A stretch of 64,000 nt of DNA from Lasiodiplodia sp. COLG20 (GCA_009801085.1 VNWV01000009.1:424501-488500), one strand, 5' to 3'. Shown: positions 1-11,026, counted from the stretch's first letter. The notes: a model not told the origin generated them from the sequence alone. Made by a program: numbers and translations.

Positions 1-998
1 TCCAGGAGCGCAAGGGCTCTGTATCGGGCCCGCTTCTGTGTGCCTGAGCCGCCAGCTTCTGCGGTTCAGGCTGCACGTGCGGGCCTAGGCGATGCTCCAC
101 GCCGATCCGGATCATGCTGGCTCGTCGCAAGACCACCGGACTTATCAGGAACGAGTTAATGTTCTTCGTCATTTATTGTACAATAATTTCTAAGCGCGGA
201 GATGGACTGCTACCTCAGGCGTCCCCCGTTACACGTAGCTCCAGGGTACAAAGCTGGAGAGCAAGCGATGAGCATGGCTGGACTATAGCCACTGCTTCGA
301 AAGAACCACCACGTGCAGTTTCCCCCTCAAGTCGAACCTTCCCGCCCGTGTCCGCTCAGTGGCTGAGAGTGCCCCTTCCTTTCGCTTTTCTCCTCTTCAG
401 AATGGCCCTTCCTTTGCGTGTCCGTATCCGACTCAGAAAACCATGGCGCCTCTTGCGCACCAGATTGGTGGGCTTGTACGTGTCTCGGGGGCCATTGCGG
501 ACTTGGATGCCCTGCAGGGCCGGGTGCGACGAGACCTTCGGAAGCACGTCAGGTGCTTCTGCGGCAACGGGCGAGGCGTGAGTGGGGGGCACGGTGGCGA
601 TTGCGCCACAGGTCCAAGGCAGCTGCGGCCTCCTGGGAGAGAGGACGGAGATCGATCGGAGCCTGGATTCGGTATCAGTAGATGCTGGAGCATGCAGTGC
701 TTGAGGAATCATCCATACTGTTGGGTGGCGGCGAGCGTGGGCCGCGATGCCGTGGTCAGCGGCGCTGCGACAGCAGGGCGCGCAATCGCCCGTAGGCAGC
801 GGATGCATTGCATTTCGGAGTGAGCGGGAGGGAAGGGCGGGCTTGGGCGGTGGTGGAGGCAGAGAGCCGCAAACCAGACGACCTGCAGCAAAGGCGGTGG
901 CAGAATTTTTTCTAGACTTCTTCCCTTCACGAGCAGCGTCACACAACACCCGCAACACCGTATCTCCTCTCCTTCTCGATTCCTCCAAGACCTTCGAA
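1..998. other. Intergenic / 5' flank, no gene recognised
   Basis: Several open frames cross this stretch, but none resembles a protein family and they overlap each other on both strands, as expected of GC-rich DNA. The last ~100 bases before position 999 are pyrimidine-rich and probably form the promoter and 5' leader of the following plus-strand gene. Confidence 0.5.
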
Positions 999-1538
999 AT
1001 GAGCCTCAAGGCATATCCCCCGCATGTCGCTTGCGGCAGTAAGCCTCTGTCAATCGGAGCTGCCCAAGAGCTGGTCGCAACCTATCTGAACGAATCCGAA
1101 TCTAACGCGCACCTCCACCCCGATGCGCTCTTGACAACATCCGATGTACAATATACCCCAGCTGGCGGCCCCCAAGGAGGAATCATTCTGCACAATTTGC
1201 GGCGAGTCGAAGCTGGACTGAGGGGCGAGGTCCTCAAGCCTGAGGTTCCGGACGTGTCCGATGATATGGTGCTGGACGACATGATCGACGACTCGCAAAA
1301 GCGCATGCAGGCCGAGCAAGAGCAACAGGAGGATGGAATCGAGGTCGGCGAGATTGGTCGGCGCACAAACGTCGTTGCTGAGGGCGGAGACATTCCTGAA
1401 GTCGTTGAAGAGGTCGGTGCGAAAACAGCTGGGAAAAGCAAGGCCGACAAGGAGGCTCGCAAAAAGGCGAAGAAGGAGCGCGAGCGCCAGCAGAAACTCG
1501 AGAAGGAGGCGAAGAGAAAGCAGCACACCGAGGCCTAG
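999..1538 (+). CDS. Possible RNA polymerase I subunit A14-like protein (179 aa)
   Basis: Single-exon gene of 179 aa. The chosen ATG (context ttcgaaATGAGC) starts MSLKAYPPH; the open frame extends further upstream but that part looks non-coding. The N-terminal half (about residues 15-85) has two predicted helices: one containing [12 protein letters not shown], and one containing [13 protein letters not shown]. This order resembles the fungal Pol I subunit RPA14 (Ker1 in fission yeast), in which a short N-terminal helix is followed by a helix of the LKRIQRDFKG type. The middle is acidic ([11 protein letters not shown]), and the last ~35 residues are a Lys/Arg/Glu-rich helix that could act as a nuclear or nucleolar targeting or RNA-contact tail. 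The family assignment is inference from a short, weak resemblance. That it is a real gene is more secure. It is convergent with the STE24 gene, with 222 bp between the two stops. Confidence 0.6.
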   Translation: MSLKAYPPHVACGSKPLSIGAAQELVATYLNESESNAHLHPDALLTTSDVQYTPAGGPQGGIILHNLRRVEAGLRGEVLKPEVPDVSDDMVLDDMIDDSQKRMQAEQEQQEDGIEVGEIGRRTNVVAEGGDIPEVVEEVGAKTAGKSKADKEARKKAKKERERQQKLEKEAKRKQHTEA

Positions 1539-1760
1539 TCGCGTCCGGCCGGCATCAGGAACCAGCACATTCCCCGAGCGACATGTTTCACGGGCGTCAG
1601 GCGCAAGCAAGGGCGGAAATATACTTGAATTCACACGACGGAACGGCAAGACCAGTTGCTGCGGAGGTCTTTCTGCTCGTCATCTACATCTTACCCAATC
1701 CAACGCCGATATATGCACTTTTCCTTCTACGACAATTGCTAGGGCATCATCACCACAACT

Positions 1761-3231
1761 TTACAGCTCACGGTCGGCAGCCTTGGCGGGCTTCTCGCTG
1801 TCATCGGTTTTTGATGCCTTCTCGCCCTTGTAGCCGATTGCTCGCAGCCTTTCCGTCAGGATCGGGTGCGAATAGTGGAAGCTGGAGTACATCCAGTCGG
1901 CGTCCATCGCGGAGAGGTTCTGGATTTGGAGCTTGATGAGCGATCCGGCAAGCTCCTGTGCATAGCCTTGCTTGACTGCAAACGCATCTTGAAATGGATG
2001 TTAGCTGCGAGCATCGCCTTCAGCCGGGCGCAGACATACCAGCTTCGAATTCGAATTTCCTGGTCAGGATGTTCATCAAGAGCTTGATGACCGAGTCAGT
2101 CGGCCCCAAGACTTCGTTGAACAAGAGGAAGCCAATGAGAATGGGCTGCTCGTTGCGGAAGCCAAAGGACTCGAAGAGCGAGCGGTTATTGATGAAGACC
2201 GAGAACAAGGCAAACATGTAGAACAAATGAAACTGGCTGATTCCGAGCAGCTTGGTTGTGTGACCCATGCTCCAGTGACCGAGCTCGTGTGCCAAAACAG
2301 CTTCGACCTCCTTGTTGGAGCTCTTCTCGAGGAGCGTGTCGTAGATCACGATCTTCTTCTTCCAGGGCAAGCCGGTGAAATAAGCATTGCTGTGGGCGCT
2401 CCGCTTACTCCCGTCGATGACTTGAAGTTCGGTAAGAGGGAACTTCAACTTGGCTGCGAGCGCCTCAACGCCCTCCTTTAGAGGTCCGGGCTCAAGAGGA
2501 GACAGCTTGTTGAAGAGGGGCACAATGAGAATCGGGTAGATCGTGATGGCGGAGACCTGAACGGCAAGCATGAACATCCAGAGGTAGTAGAAGAAATTGG
2601 TACCAGTCTTCTGAATGATGGCCAGGAAAGCGCTCATGATAGGCACTCCGAAAACAATGCCAAGAGCCTGGCCCTTGAGCATGTCCGTAATCCATAGCTT
2701 GACGGTCAACTTGTTGAAGCCAAACTCCTCCTCCAGCACAAAGTTTTGGTAGTATGTGAAGGGCAGACTGAAGACGGTGTCGATCAGGCTGAAGGCAAAG
2801 AGGAACAAAAGCGAGTGGCCAATTTCTCCCGAGATGAAAGATGGAGCGAAGCGAGCAAGCCAGACACCAGTCAAAGCCCAGATCTTAGGATACCAGCCGT
2901 ACTGGATCGTTGCGAGAGACTTAAGCTGACCGAAGAACGAGGACACGAAGCTGAACTTGGCTTTGGCGCGACCGTACGCCTGGCTTTTGTCGAAGGTCTC
3001 CTGGTTTACCTCATGCTCGAGAGCCTTGGGACGCGCCGTGCGCTGGTAGACGCCGAATTGGCGGAAAAGGAGCCAGTTTTCGAGCAAGAATTGCCCGACG
3101 GAAAAGCCCAAGACTAGATTCTTCCAAGGGAAGAACGGGCGGTCCAAGAACCGGGCCAGGCGCTGGGACTCAGTAAGCTCATGTCATTGCGCAACAAGAA
3201 GGAACTGCACCTGTAGCAGTGCCTGGATCAT
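1761..3231 (-). CDS. STE24: CaaX prenyl protease 1 (STE24, zinc metalloprotease)
   Basis: Three-exon model: complement of 1761-1987, 2040-3168 and 3211-3231, giving 458 aa, the usual STE24 length. The enzyme sits in the ER and inner nuclear membranes and removes the C-terminal -aaX tripeptide from farnesylated proteins such as a-factor-type pheromones. Visible features are several hydrophobic membrane segments, the zinc motif HELGH at about residues 301-305, and a downstream FEFEADAFA segment carrying the third (Glu) ligand, which is interrupted by the 52-nt intron 1988-2039. The long exon has no in-frame ATG at its 5' end (the frame opens with TTG), so I placed a 7-codon first exon (MIQALLQ) upstream of a very short 42-nt intron at 3169-3210. 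The joined start then reads into RLARFLDRPFFPW, as in fungal homologues. Function is near certain; the first exon is inferred. Confidence 0.93.
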
Positions 3232-4261
3232 TGTTCCGGTAGCGTCTGCGAGTCGGCGTGGACAAGTGATCTGGTTGAAAAGGACAGACAGCGTTTGGGG
3301 TCGGAGTCGGAGGCGCGGGCGGCCCGCACGAGTCACGGACCCTAGCCAAGACATAGGGCTGGCGGGGGCACTCCGCCCTACTCCGCCCTAAATGCCTCTG
3401 CTAGCCGACCCCGTCTACCATTGAATGAATGCCTCGGCACGACGCATCAAAGTCTGGCATGAGGAAATAATAATGTGCTTCCGCCACGTCTTGCTGTGCT
3501 CCTATAAAGTGTGAAGAAGTGGCCATCCGCAAACGCTGCCACCACAAAATGAACGAAGAAACCATCCTCTGCCGATTTCGTAGAAACATACGCCAAACAC
3601 CCCCCCCCCCCTTCGTACCTCTACCAAGCAAGGAAAACCTCGTGACTCCGTGACAAACTGGATTATAAACGAAAGACATTAGTGGACCGCCAGACCCCTC
3701 CGATCAACAGCAGAAGGAACAGCACCGAGAATGATTCATAACCGCGTTTCCCCAAACCCCCCCGCCCCCCGTCTTTGAGATGGAAAAAGCGTCGAAGCCC
3801 TGACAAGACAATAGATGCATGCAGAAGAAGAAAGAAACAAGGAAATATTGCGGTCTTTCGAAAGGTAGCAGATCAGGCTGGGTATAGTTCAAAGGGCGGC
3901 CTCGGGCAGGCGATGCAAAGGAACCTGGAAGGATGAAGACGAGTGCCAGCATGACCCTATAGGTGGTGTAAGAGAAAGCTCAAGACGAATTCTATGCAGG
4001 ACTTCTCCAGAAAAGGGGGCTTCTATCACTGAGGACTTCAGCAGGACGGAATCTGTCGGGCATCCGAGATGCCTTCATACTTGACTGCGGCAGGGCACAG
4101 GCCTTCTCAGCATCCGCCTTCTCATCATCTTGCCCGCAACGTCGTGGCCATAGCCGAAGTCTTGGCGGTCCCTCAACAGCCCCGCAACAAGTCTGGCGGC
4201 TGCATGCTACCAGCGACGTTCTTCACCAGGGCAAAAACGTATGTATCGAAACCCGCCCACT
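3232..4261. other. Intergenic, low-complexity patches
   Basis: No gene recognised. It holds the upstream region of STE24 and the 3' flank of the cyclin gene. A 12-base C run lies at 3600-3611, a shorter C-rich patch near 3758-3768, and a 10-bp unit (actccgccct) is repeated in tandem near 3370-3390. Confidence 0.5.
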
Positions 4262-5695
4262 TCAGGAAGGCGCGGCAGCCTGCTGTGAGCGCGGCAGCTG
4301 CTGCGCGACGACCTCGCGTGCATAGAACTCGACCAGCATGGTCCCGTAAGCTTCCATCTCCTCAAGCGGCACGGCTAGACGGAAATCGTTCAACAACAGG
4401 AACTGAAGTTCAAGGTGGTTCAATTCTACAAGCGGCAACCCGCCAACCTATAAAGCTCGTTAGTTCATGCCCCAGCATGCTAGTGGAGATCGCAAGCTTA
4501 CCTTGGCGTATCTCGAGTTGGTGTAGAAGATGTCGGAAAAGAACTTGCTTGCACAAGTGACACCAGCTATGACCAGCCGATGGATGTTGAAGCTGTCAAC
4601 AACAAAGAACTGAGACAGGTTGTACGGATCGCACTCTAGCGGAGGGTCTATTTGCTGTGGGGGCGATGGCGGATGGTCTTCTTTGACTGTGGCGTCGCCT
4701 GGCTTAGCCGGCTTCCCAAGCGAGCCGGATGGCGGAGGCGTTGCAGCTTGGACCTGTTCTGGCCGCGGGGACGATCCGCCAAGCGTAGTCCCAGACATAG
4801 ACATGGAGCTTTTCCGGCTCTCGTCGCTGGCGGCCACAGAGCGCTCCAAAGACTGTTGGTTTGCCTGGCGGAGGCTCTGCATCAGCCCGGAGTTTACGCG
4901 CTCGGTCATACGGTCGAAGTAAACCAGCAGGCTGAGGAAGACCTCGTACGTGGTGGGGCAATATTTATGTATCCGGGTAAGATAGCTCAGGATGGAAATT
5001 GTGGGTACGTTCTTGCCGTGGAAAGCGAGGACGCTGGTTGTCTGCTGACTGAGCCCGGTAGTCCCCTCGGGCGGGGGTATTTGCCGATGCAAATGTTCGT
5101 GCTGACGGTCATTGGTGGTAGTGATCTTGGTCAAGAGGCCTGCCACCATTTCAATGATATCCGACACGGGCATCTCGCTGATCTCATACTGCGGGCCAGC
5201 CTCGTTGGGGTTCTCACGCGCGCGACGTGCGGCGCGAGTCTGCGAAAAAGGGCTGGTCTCATCGGCAGCGAAGCTCTGAATGTGAGACAGGCTTTTCACC
5301 TTTATCCGCTTCGGTGAGGCGGTTGCCCGCGGCGAGGCCTGGGCCGAAGACGAGGCCGACGACGATGGCAGCACGGCGGGGCGTGGAGCTGGCGGGGCTG
5401 CGACGGCCTGGGTAGGCGTCTTCTGCGACGAGTGCGGCTTGAAGCGCGGACTCGGCGGGGGCTGCGAGGGTGTCTGGGATGGATTGTAGTGCTGTGGCAC
5501 GGCGTCCGACATGGGCGTGTCGACGGGCGCAGAGGCAGTGCGCGAGGCGTGATGGTCGTTGTGCGACGGCCGAGAGGATGTCGATCGCTGAGACTCGTGC
5601 GGCTGGTGGTGCGAGTGCGCGGCGGCACCGAACATGGTTTGGTAGGGAAAGGAGTGGTTGACCACGTCGCTGCTCGTAATCACGATGGAGCCCAT
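4262..5695 (-). CDS. PHO80/PREG-type cyclin (Pho85-family CDK partner)
   Basis: Exons are complement of 4262-4447 and 4502-5695, 459 aa. After the 54-nt intron the frame continues into a conserved cyclin end (GGLPLVELNHLELQFLLLND). The N-terminal ~190 residues are disordered and rich in Ser, Pro, His and Gln. The cyclin box then begins around ISEMPVSDIIEMVAGLLTKI and TRIHKYCPTTYEVFLSLLVYF. About 100 disordered residues are inserted between the first cyclin helices and the VVDSFNIHRLVIAGVTCASK helix. Family members bind a Pho85-type kinase and regulate phosphate starvation responses; PREG of Neurospora is the model. The start is uncertain: the open frame runs 14 codons upstream of this ATG without another ATG, and a branch-like GCTGAC plus GGCCAG acceptor at 5727-5750 suggests an upstream exon, possibly using donors near 5858 or 6077. 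I used the first in-frame ATG. Confidence 0.88.
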
Positions 5696-6274
5696 ACCAG
5701 CGTGTTGAGGCGGGAGGACAAAGATCTGGCCGGCCACAGAATGTCAGCAAGCCTCAGACCAGCGGCGGCGGGCTCGAATCTCGTCTGTGGGGAGGGGCGG
5801 TCAACGCTCGATGCAGGGGGGTGCGAGTGGAGTCGCAGCGAGCAAAGCTTCGGGCACGTACTTGGCGGCGAGGCGCGCCAGAGCGGGAGAGCGACGGCGA
5901 GTAAGCGCGCGGGGCCCGTGGCTTTGCCTGTGACGTGCTGCGGCGGCGAGCGTCGGGTGGAGAGAAGGATGGCAGCCGCTGGAGGTAAAGGACAGGGCTG
6001 CGATAACGAACGAGCCGCGTTGCTGGGCGCAGCAACACCGGCCGGTACTAGAGGACGAGAGCCGGACCCACGCTTACCTCGAGGAACAGCTCGGCCGCGG
6101 GGACGAGGAGCGCAACAGCGAGCGGGGGGAATTGGTTGGCGATGTGGTGTGGTGTTGCAGAGATGCGCAGGTTCTCGACGACGCAGGCTTGGACTGCCAG
6201 GGTCGGTCGTCGTCACAGTCAACGCCTCGCCGATCCTTCCCTGTGTGCTGATATACGTGCCACACCAAGAGCAC
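5696..6274. other. Upstream region of the cyclin gene
   Basis: No independent gene is supported. On the minus strand there are good intron donors (GTACGTG ending at about 5858 and GTAAGCG ending at about 6077) and a candidate acceptor at about 5727. The stretch therefore probably contains 5' leader exon(s) and intron(s) of the cyclin gene. Confidence 0.45.
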
Positions 6275-6603
6275 CCGACTTACGTAGGCAGCCAAAGCTA
6301 CCATCTGGACGTAGATGTACGTTTAATAATTCTACATTTCCGTCCGGATGATAGCTTCAGCTGCCTACTCAACGAGCTCAAATGCTGATAGAAATTAGTT
6401 ACGGTGGATTAGGTCTTGCGGCACCCACTGTGCCGTGTTCCCTTGCGCACTCTCCGCCCGTCCAGCGGTAGGCCAAAGAGCCAGCGTACGGCCGCCCAGT
6501 CCCGCGTCTCGCCGGTCGCCCAGCTGCCGCCGCCACACCGGGTGCCGAAAGATCTGAGCCATCGTAAACTAATTTCCATCAGTTACCTACCTACGTAAGT
6601 CGG
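6275..6603. mobile_element. Non-autonomous fold-back/MITE-like element with long inverted repeats
   Basis: The element is bounded by a perfect 14-bp inverted repeat, CCGACTTACGTAGG at 6275-6288 and its reverse complement at 6590-6603. Further inside, about 42 bp at 6385-6427 pairs with 6539-6582 (imperfect, about 80% by eye), sharing GAAATTAGTT and CGGCACCC cores. The centre (about 6430-6535) is unique GC-rich DNA with no transposase. A separate palindrome (6285-6368) splits the left arm and looks like a nested insertion. No clear target-site duplication is visible. It lies between the PRE3 stop and the cyclin upstream region. Confidence 0.6.
6285..6368. repeat. Imperfect palindrome, copy 1 of a dispersed hairpin repeat
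   Basis: An 84-bp imperfect palindrome running from GTAGGCAGC to GCTGCCTAC, with arms meeting near 6328. Its left arm contains AAGCTACC-A-TCTGGACGT-A-GATGTA. This matches the arm of the perfect hairpin at 60542-60609 at 23 of 25 positions, the two differences being G/A transitions. The two arms of this copy have also diverged from each other mostly by transitions. Confidence 0.75.
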
Positions 6604-6802
6604 ATACCCTTGCTCGCGAGGATAATTGCGGATGGCCATTACTTTTGGCACCTACGTGCCGCCGCAGAGCCGCCGCATCTCGGGATCGTTGCTCTTCTTG
6701 GGTATGACGCTACCCGACTTGCCATTAAATCTATGCTACAGCGCTGCCTGCGCCAGTCCGGCCTCCATGCCGGCCTGCATCAATAATGCTGGCGTTGCTC
6801 GT

Positions 6803-7717
6803 CTACGATTGCCTGCCGGGGCCGCGGTAGTCCTGGTCTGGCAGGTACAGGTGCCGCTGCGCGCCGTTCGCGGTCAACACCACCATGCGGATCACGCCGC
6901 CAGAGCTGCCGTCCCACTTGATGGCCTCCCGCAGCGCTCCTTTGACAAAGTTCACGCCCTCTTCCTCAGTCATGCCCTCCCTCCAGTTCGCATCGCAGTA
7001 GCCGTAGATGTACGTCGACCCAGAACCGCCAATGGCGTAGGCCTGCTTGTGTAGGGAGCCGCCGAGCGGGATCGAGTAGACTTGGCCGCCGTGGCGGGGG
7101 TCGTAGCCTGCAATGATCATACCCGCGCTATGCCACCGTCAGCCAGGCGCCCGTTCGGCAATGTGGTGTTCACGACGCACCTCAGCATGTCCTTGTTGTC
7201 GTAGCAGAGCTCCTGGAACAGTGCCGCGGCCGTCTGCGTGGTCGGCCTCTCGTTGTTCACGATGCCGTACATTCCCAAGTGGTAGTGGACGATGTCAGCA
7301 ACGGCCTGCGTGTCGGCGGCCGAGCCGGAGCGGCAGCACCATATCGTGTCGTGCACTTGGGTGAGTTTGTCGGTAACACGGTTGGCAATGTAGGCGCCCG
7401 TGGTGGTCCGGCTGTCAGCTCCAAGGATCACGCCGTCCTTGAAGTTGATGGCCATGCTAGCACAGGTCAGCGCGGCGGACGTGGTGGCCGGGAGCAGAAT
7501 ACACGGCGGACGTACATCGAGGTTCCGAGGCTGGGGCACGGGTTAGCAGGAGCATGCCGGAGACTGAGACGGTGCAGACGTACTTGACCTCGCCCTTCTT
7601 CAGGTGGTTCATGTCGACGTGGATACCATCTGACGTCCGTTAGCTGCTGGAGCTGCGGAAGCTTCAGGCGGGAGGCGGCCTACCTTCACCCAGCACTCCG
7701 ATCGGCTGCGAAATCAT
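6803..7717 (-). CDS. PRE3: 20S proteasome subunit beta-1 (PRE3, caspase-like active site)
   Basis: Five exons: complement of 6803-7127, 7181-7456, 7516-7530, 7584-7629 and 7684-7717, 231 aa. The spliced N-terminus reads [13 protein letters not shown], then KKGEVNLGT-SIMAINF, so cleavage after Gly29 would expose the catalytic Thr30 of the mature subunit. Conserved blocks follow: [20 protein letters not shown] (active-site Asp and Lys region), [22 protein letters not shown] and [15 protein letters not shown], all diagnostic of beta-1. The enzyme cleaves after acidic residues inside the 20S core in cytosol and nucleus. Four introns of 53-59 nt are present, three crowded before and around the propeptide cleavage site and one exon only 15 nt long. 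The gene is divergent from the BEM46-type gene, about 500 bp away. A fold-back element lies about 200 bp beyond the stop. Confidence 0.96.
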
Positions 7718-8215
7718 GGCGGCGGCGAGGGTACGGAGGCAATCGGCGTTGGAGAGGTGCAGAAGGGCGGCGTGATGGTGGGCTTGGGGTGCGGATGGGA
7801 TGTGTGTGATGTCGTCTGCAAAGCTCTTGTTGGAGCTTCGCTGTTGGAGCAGCCAGGCAGGCGGCTCCGCGTTGGCCTCGGCGTTTGCCGCCGGGCGCGT
7901 CTGAGCTTGCACCTACGCGACGATCTCTCCCTTCTCGCGCTCCCCACAAATGCGTTGATCTTGCTCAACTCCTGAGGCGGATACATATACCTATGCTCGC
8001 GCCTGCTGCTGCCTGCTGTCGTCCGCGCCCGCCTCCGCCTGCCCTTGCTCACACTGCCCGGGCAGCCGCGACTCATGACCTGGAGATCACTGTTCCGACT
8101 CTCAGGTAGCTCGACGCCGGCGACCAGTCCTCCGCCTTCCTCGCCCACCTCGCCCAAGCTGTCGCACCACAGCTCGCGCGCGTCTGCAGACTTCGACGCC
8201 GACGCCTACTCGGCC
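7718..8215. promoter_or_regulatory. Divergent upstream region between PRE3 and the BEM46-type gene
   Basis: About 500 bp separate the two start codons. No confident ORF is present; an upstream in-frame ATG at 8075 could extend the plus-strand gene. I did not identify a specific binding site such as a PACE-like proteasome element with confidence. Confidence 0.4.
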
Positions 8216-9310
8216 ATGGATTCGGTCTTCTCCTACCTGCGCATCCCCATCCTCGCCTCCACCGGCATAGCCACCGTCCTCAGCGGCGTGCTCTACTTCA
8301 AACAAAAGTATGCCTCCAGTCCACCACGCGCTCAATGCGCCCCGCGACTCAGGGCACGGCGCTGACCTGCACCCACCCAGTGATATCATCTACCCACGCA
8401 ACATCCCCCCAGGCGCGCGAACAGATGTCCCTCGACCCACCCAATTCGGCATCTCCGACTTCGAAGAGCTGATGATCCCCACTCCTGACGGCGAGTCGCT
8501 GAGCGCATTCTTCATCCGCCCCGCCAACAAGCAGCATGCTCGCAACGTCACGTTCCTCATGTTCCATGGCAACGCTGGCAACATCGGCTACCGGCTGCCT
8601 ATTGCAAAGATACTCGAAGCGGAGCTGGGCTGCAATGTCTTGATGCTGCAATATCGTGGTTACGGCCTGTCTACTGGCACGCCCAACGAAAAGGGTCTGA
8701 CGATCGATGCGCAAACCGGTCTGGACTACATCCGGCAACGCGCAGAGCTGCGTGGCACCAAGATTGTTCTCTACGGCCAGAGCTTGGGCGGAGCCGTCAG
8801 CATCGGTCTCGCTGCAAGGAACCAGGAGCAAGGCGACATTGCCGGCATTGTGCTCGAGAATACATTCCTTAGTATCAGAAAACTGATCCCCAGGTGAGCG
8901 GCTCATTTCCCTCGCGCTCCTCTCTTGCTCTAGTGCTGACGTTGTCAGTGCTTTCCCCCCGGCGAAATACCTTGCGCCGTTGTGCCACCAGATTTGGCCG
9001 AGCGAAGACCTGATGCCGAAGATCAAAGACGTCCCCGTTCTCTTCCTCAGCGGCGTGAAGGACGAGATCGTGCCGTAAGTTTTCCCCGGCGCGGAAGCTG
9101 GTTCAGCGTCTAATTGGTGCCAGGCCGTCTCACATGGCCAAGCTTTTCGACCTTTGCGTTGCCAAGGCGAAAGTCTGGCGCGAATTTCCCAACGGCAGCC
9201 ACAATGATACCGTCGCCGAGCCCCTTTACTTCGAGTACATTGAGGATTTCCTCCGCAGCCACGTGCTTCGCAAGTCCAGTCCGGAGAAGAATTCGCAGGC
9301 TAAAGTTTGA
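8216..9310 (+). CDS. BEM46/ABHD13-family alpha/beta hydrolase, membrane anchored
   Basis: Four exons: 8216-8307, 8381-8893, 8949-9074 and 9124-9310, 305 aa. An N-terminal hydrophobic segment (about residues 8-28) is followed by the family signature DIIYPR. The hydrolase fold shows HGNAGN (oxyanion region), the nucleophile elbow GQSLGG with Ser165, GVKDEIVP carrying the likely catalytic Asp, and GSHND with the likely catalytic His, so the triad looks complete. Homologues are ER or plasma-membrane associated hydrolases; Bem46 in filamentous fungi affects polar growth and hyphal development, and the natural substrate is unknown. The start MDSVFSYLR was chosen because it places the anchor at the N-terminus as in homologues. 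A longer form from the ATG at 8075 would add a Ser/Pro-rich leader. Introns are 73, 55 and 49 nt. Confidence 0.93.
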
Positions 9311-11026
9311 ATCGGGCACTGCTCTCCACCTGAACATGGTTACGAACGATACCCCTGAGAATAGCGTCGCATTTCTCGTCACTGCATTACCGGCAAGGGG
9401 CCGGCTTTCGATTTTCGCCAAGCGGTTAGGCCCGGACGATTCTCTACCATGTTGGCTGGGCTCTGCGCGCACTAGGAGGACATACCGGAGTTATCGGACC
9501 AGGGCGGGCCGACTTGCTTCAGTGGATCCCTCTGCACAATATATCCGACGTCTCTACAGCTCCCGTTTCTAAGCAGTTTTGAACGGGTCTTGGGAACGGG
9601 AGAGCAAGTGTCATCCTCGAACATTGCTCTGAGCTGAACGAAGCGGGAAGGCGAAGTCAGGTCATGTTCTTATTTCAGGGGAATGACCGACGATAAGGAC
9701 ATATTTCCCATTGTAGCGGTGGCTGAGACTAGCAGAACACCGAGGTATCGCAATTTGACATGCAGGGCAATGATCCCCGAACAAGCGCCAGAAGAGGCGC
9801 GTTATAGCGCTGGCAGAGTCGCTAAGAGTGCGAAGGGTAGGAAGGCTTGAGTGGAGATTTGGCGCATACGAGCTGTTTTTTTGAAAGTAATTTGCAATTG
9901 CCGATCGAACGAGGGGGCGGTTCTCGAAGGATTCCGAGCAAGAAAGGTCAATGTAGCGGCCAATGGGGCGGCGGCGATATAGGAACTAACCGGGCCGAGC
10001 TGCTGCAAAGCCAGGCCCGGCCCGAAGCGACAGTGCCAATAACGCTGCGTCTCTGCAGCTATATTTTCGTCTTATCGGGAGAATAAGGATGACAGGTGCA
10101 AGCATCTTCCGTTTGCTCCCGCCTGCGTATGGAAATCACGTCGCTAGAAGCGGTGGTCGTCAAGTGAAATCAATCAAACTACGCGCGACAAGGACGTTTA
10201 TTAGGTAAATGCCGCAGGAGCTCGACAAATCTCGCTCATCCGTGTTGCCGAGTCCTAAGTCGCTCGCCAACAAGGGACATAGCAGTGTCCGCGATGACAT
10301 GGCAGGACTTGTCATCGTTCTCGCTGCCAGAGCATCGCTAGTGTGGGGCTGAAGGACGCAAGTTTGGTTGTGCTCCAATGCCCTCAAACATTCACGGGCG
10401 CGGAGGACATCATATCTGACGAAGTACTTCTCCTCTAAGTAAGAGGGAGGTTGGTCAAAGCCGTCGGTGGCTGGGACTGGACTGGATTGATTTATAGCGT
10501 TGTCCAAATAATAAATTCAGCAGCTCAAGATCATTAGCCCTTTATGAGTAGATGCTTTCGATCATGACTACACTTGAATCACTCAGGAGAGAGATGTCTA
10601 GTATAGATATCATTATATAGCTTTTGACGTTATATTGATATTCAGCTGGTGATTACATCTGCTTATATAACCGAGCTACATTCCCTTTGTTGCAGTGAAA
10701 GGCCTTTTTTTCTGCTACTCTGTACATTCAAATAGCAGCTTCCTCCACACGCAACTAGACTTCCGAACAGTGCTGTAATTATATCACGTAGAGCTCACGA
10801 AAAGTTCGACGTCTTACTGATTTATCTCTTCCTCTTTCAAAAAAGGCGAAAGCACAAGGAATAGAGCACTTGCTCTGCCTACACCAGTATTTACTATTAA
10901 AGAAAGAAAAGAAAAACAAGAAAAGATACTGAGCCCTGTCTATCGGCGTTCTTACAATGCCTGCAAAGATTATTATTTCGATGCTGTCCGGCACACAAAG
11001 CCAAATAACTGGGGGATATCCTTGTT
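9311..11026. other. Intergenic, partly AT-rich
   Basis: No gene recognised. From about 10,500 to 10,980 the DNA is clearly more AT-rich than its surroundings. A frame of ~115 codons on the minus strand (10160-10507) begins with TTG and has no family resemblance. Confidence 0.5.

Noticed and set aside
10160..10507. 115-codon minus-strand frame
   Set aside because: Starts with TTG rather than ATG and has no family resemblance or splice context.
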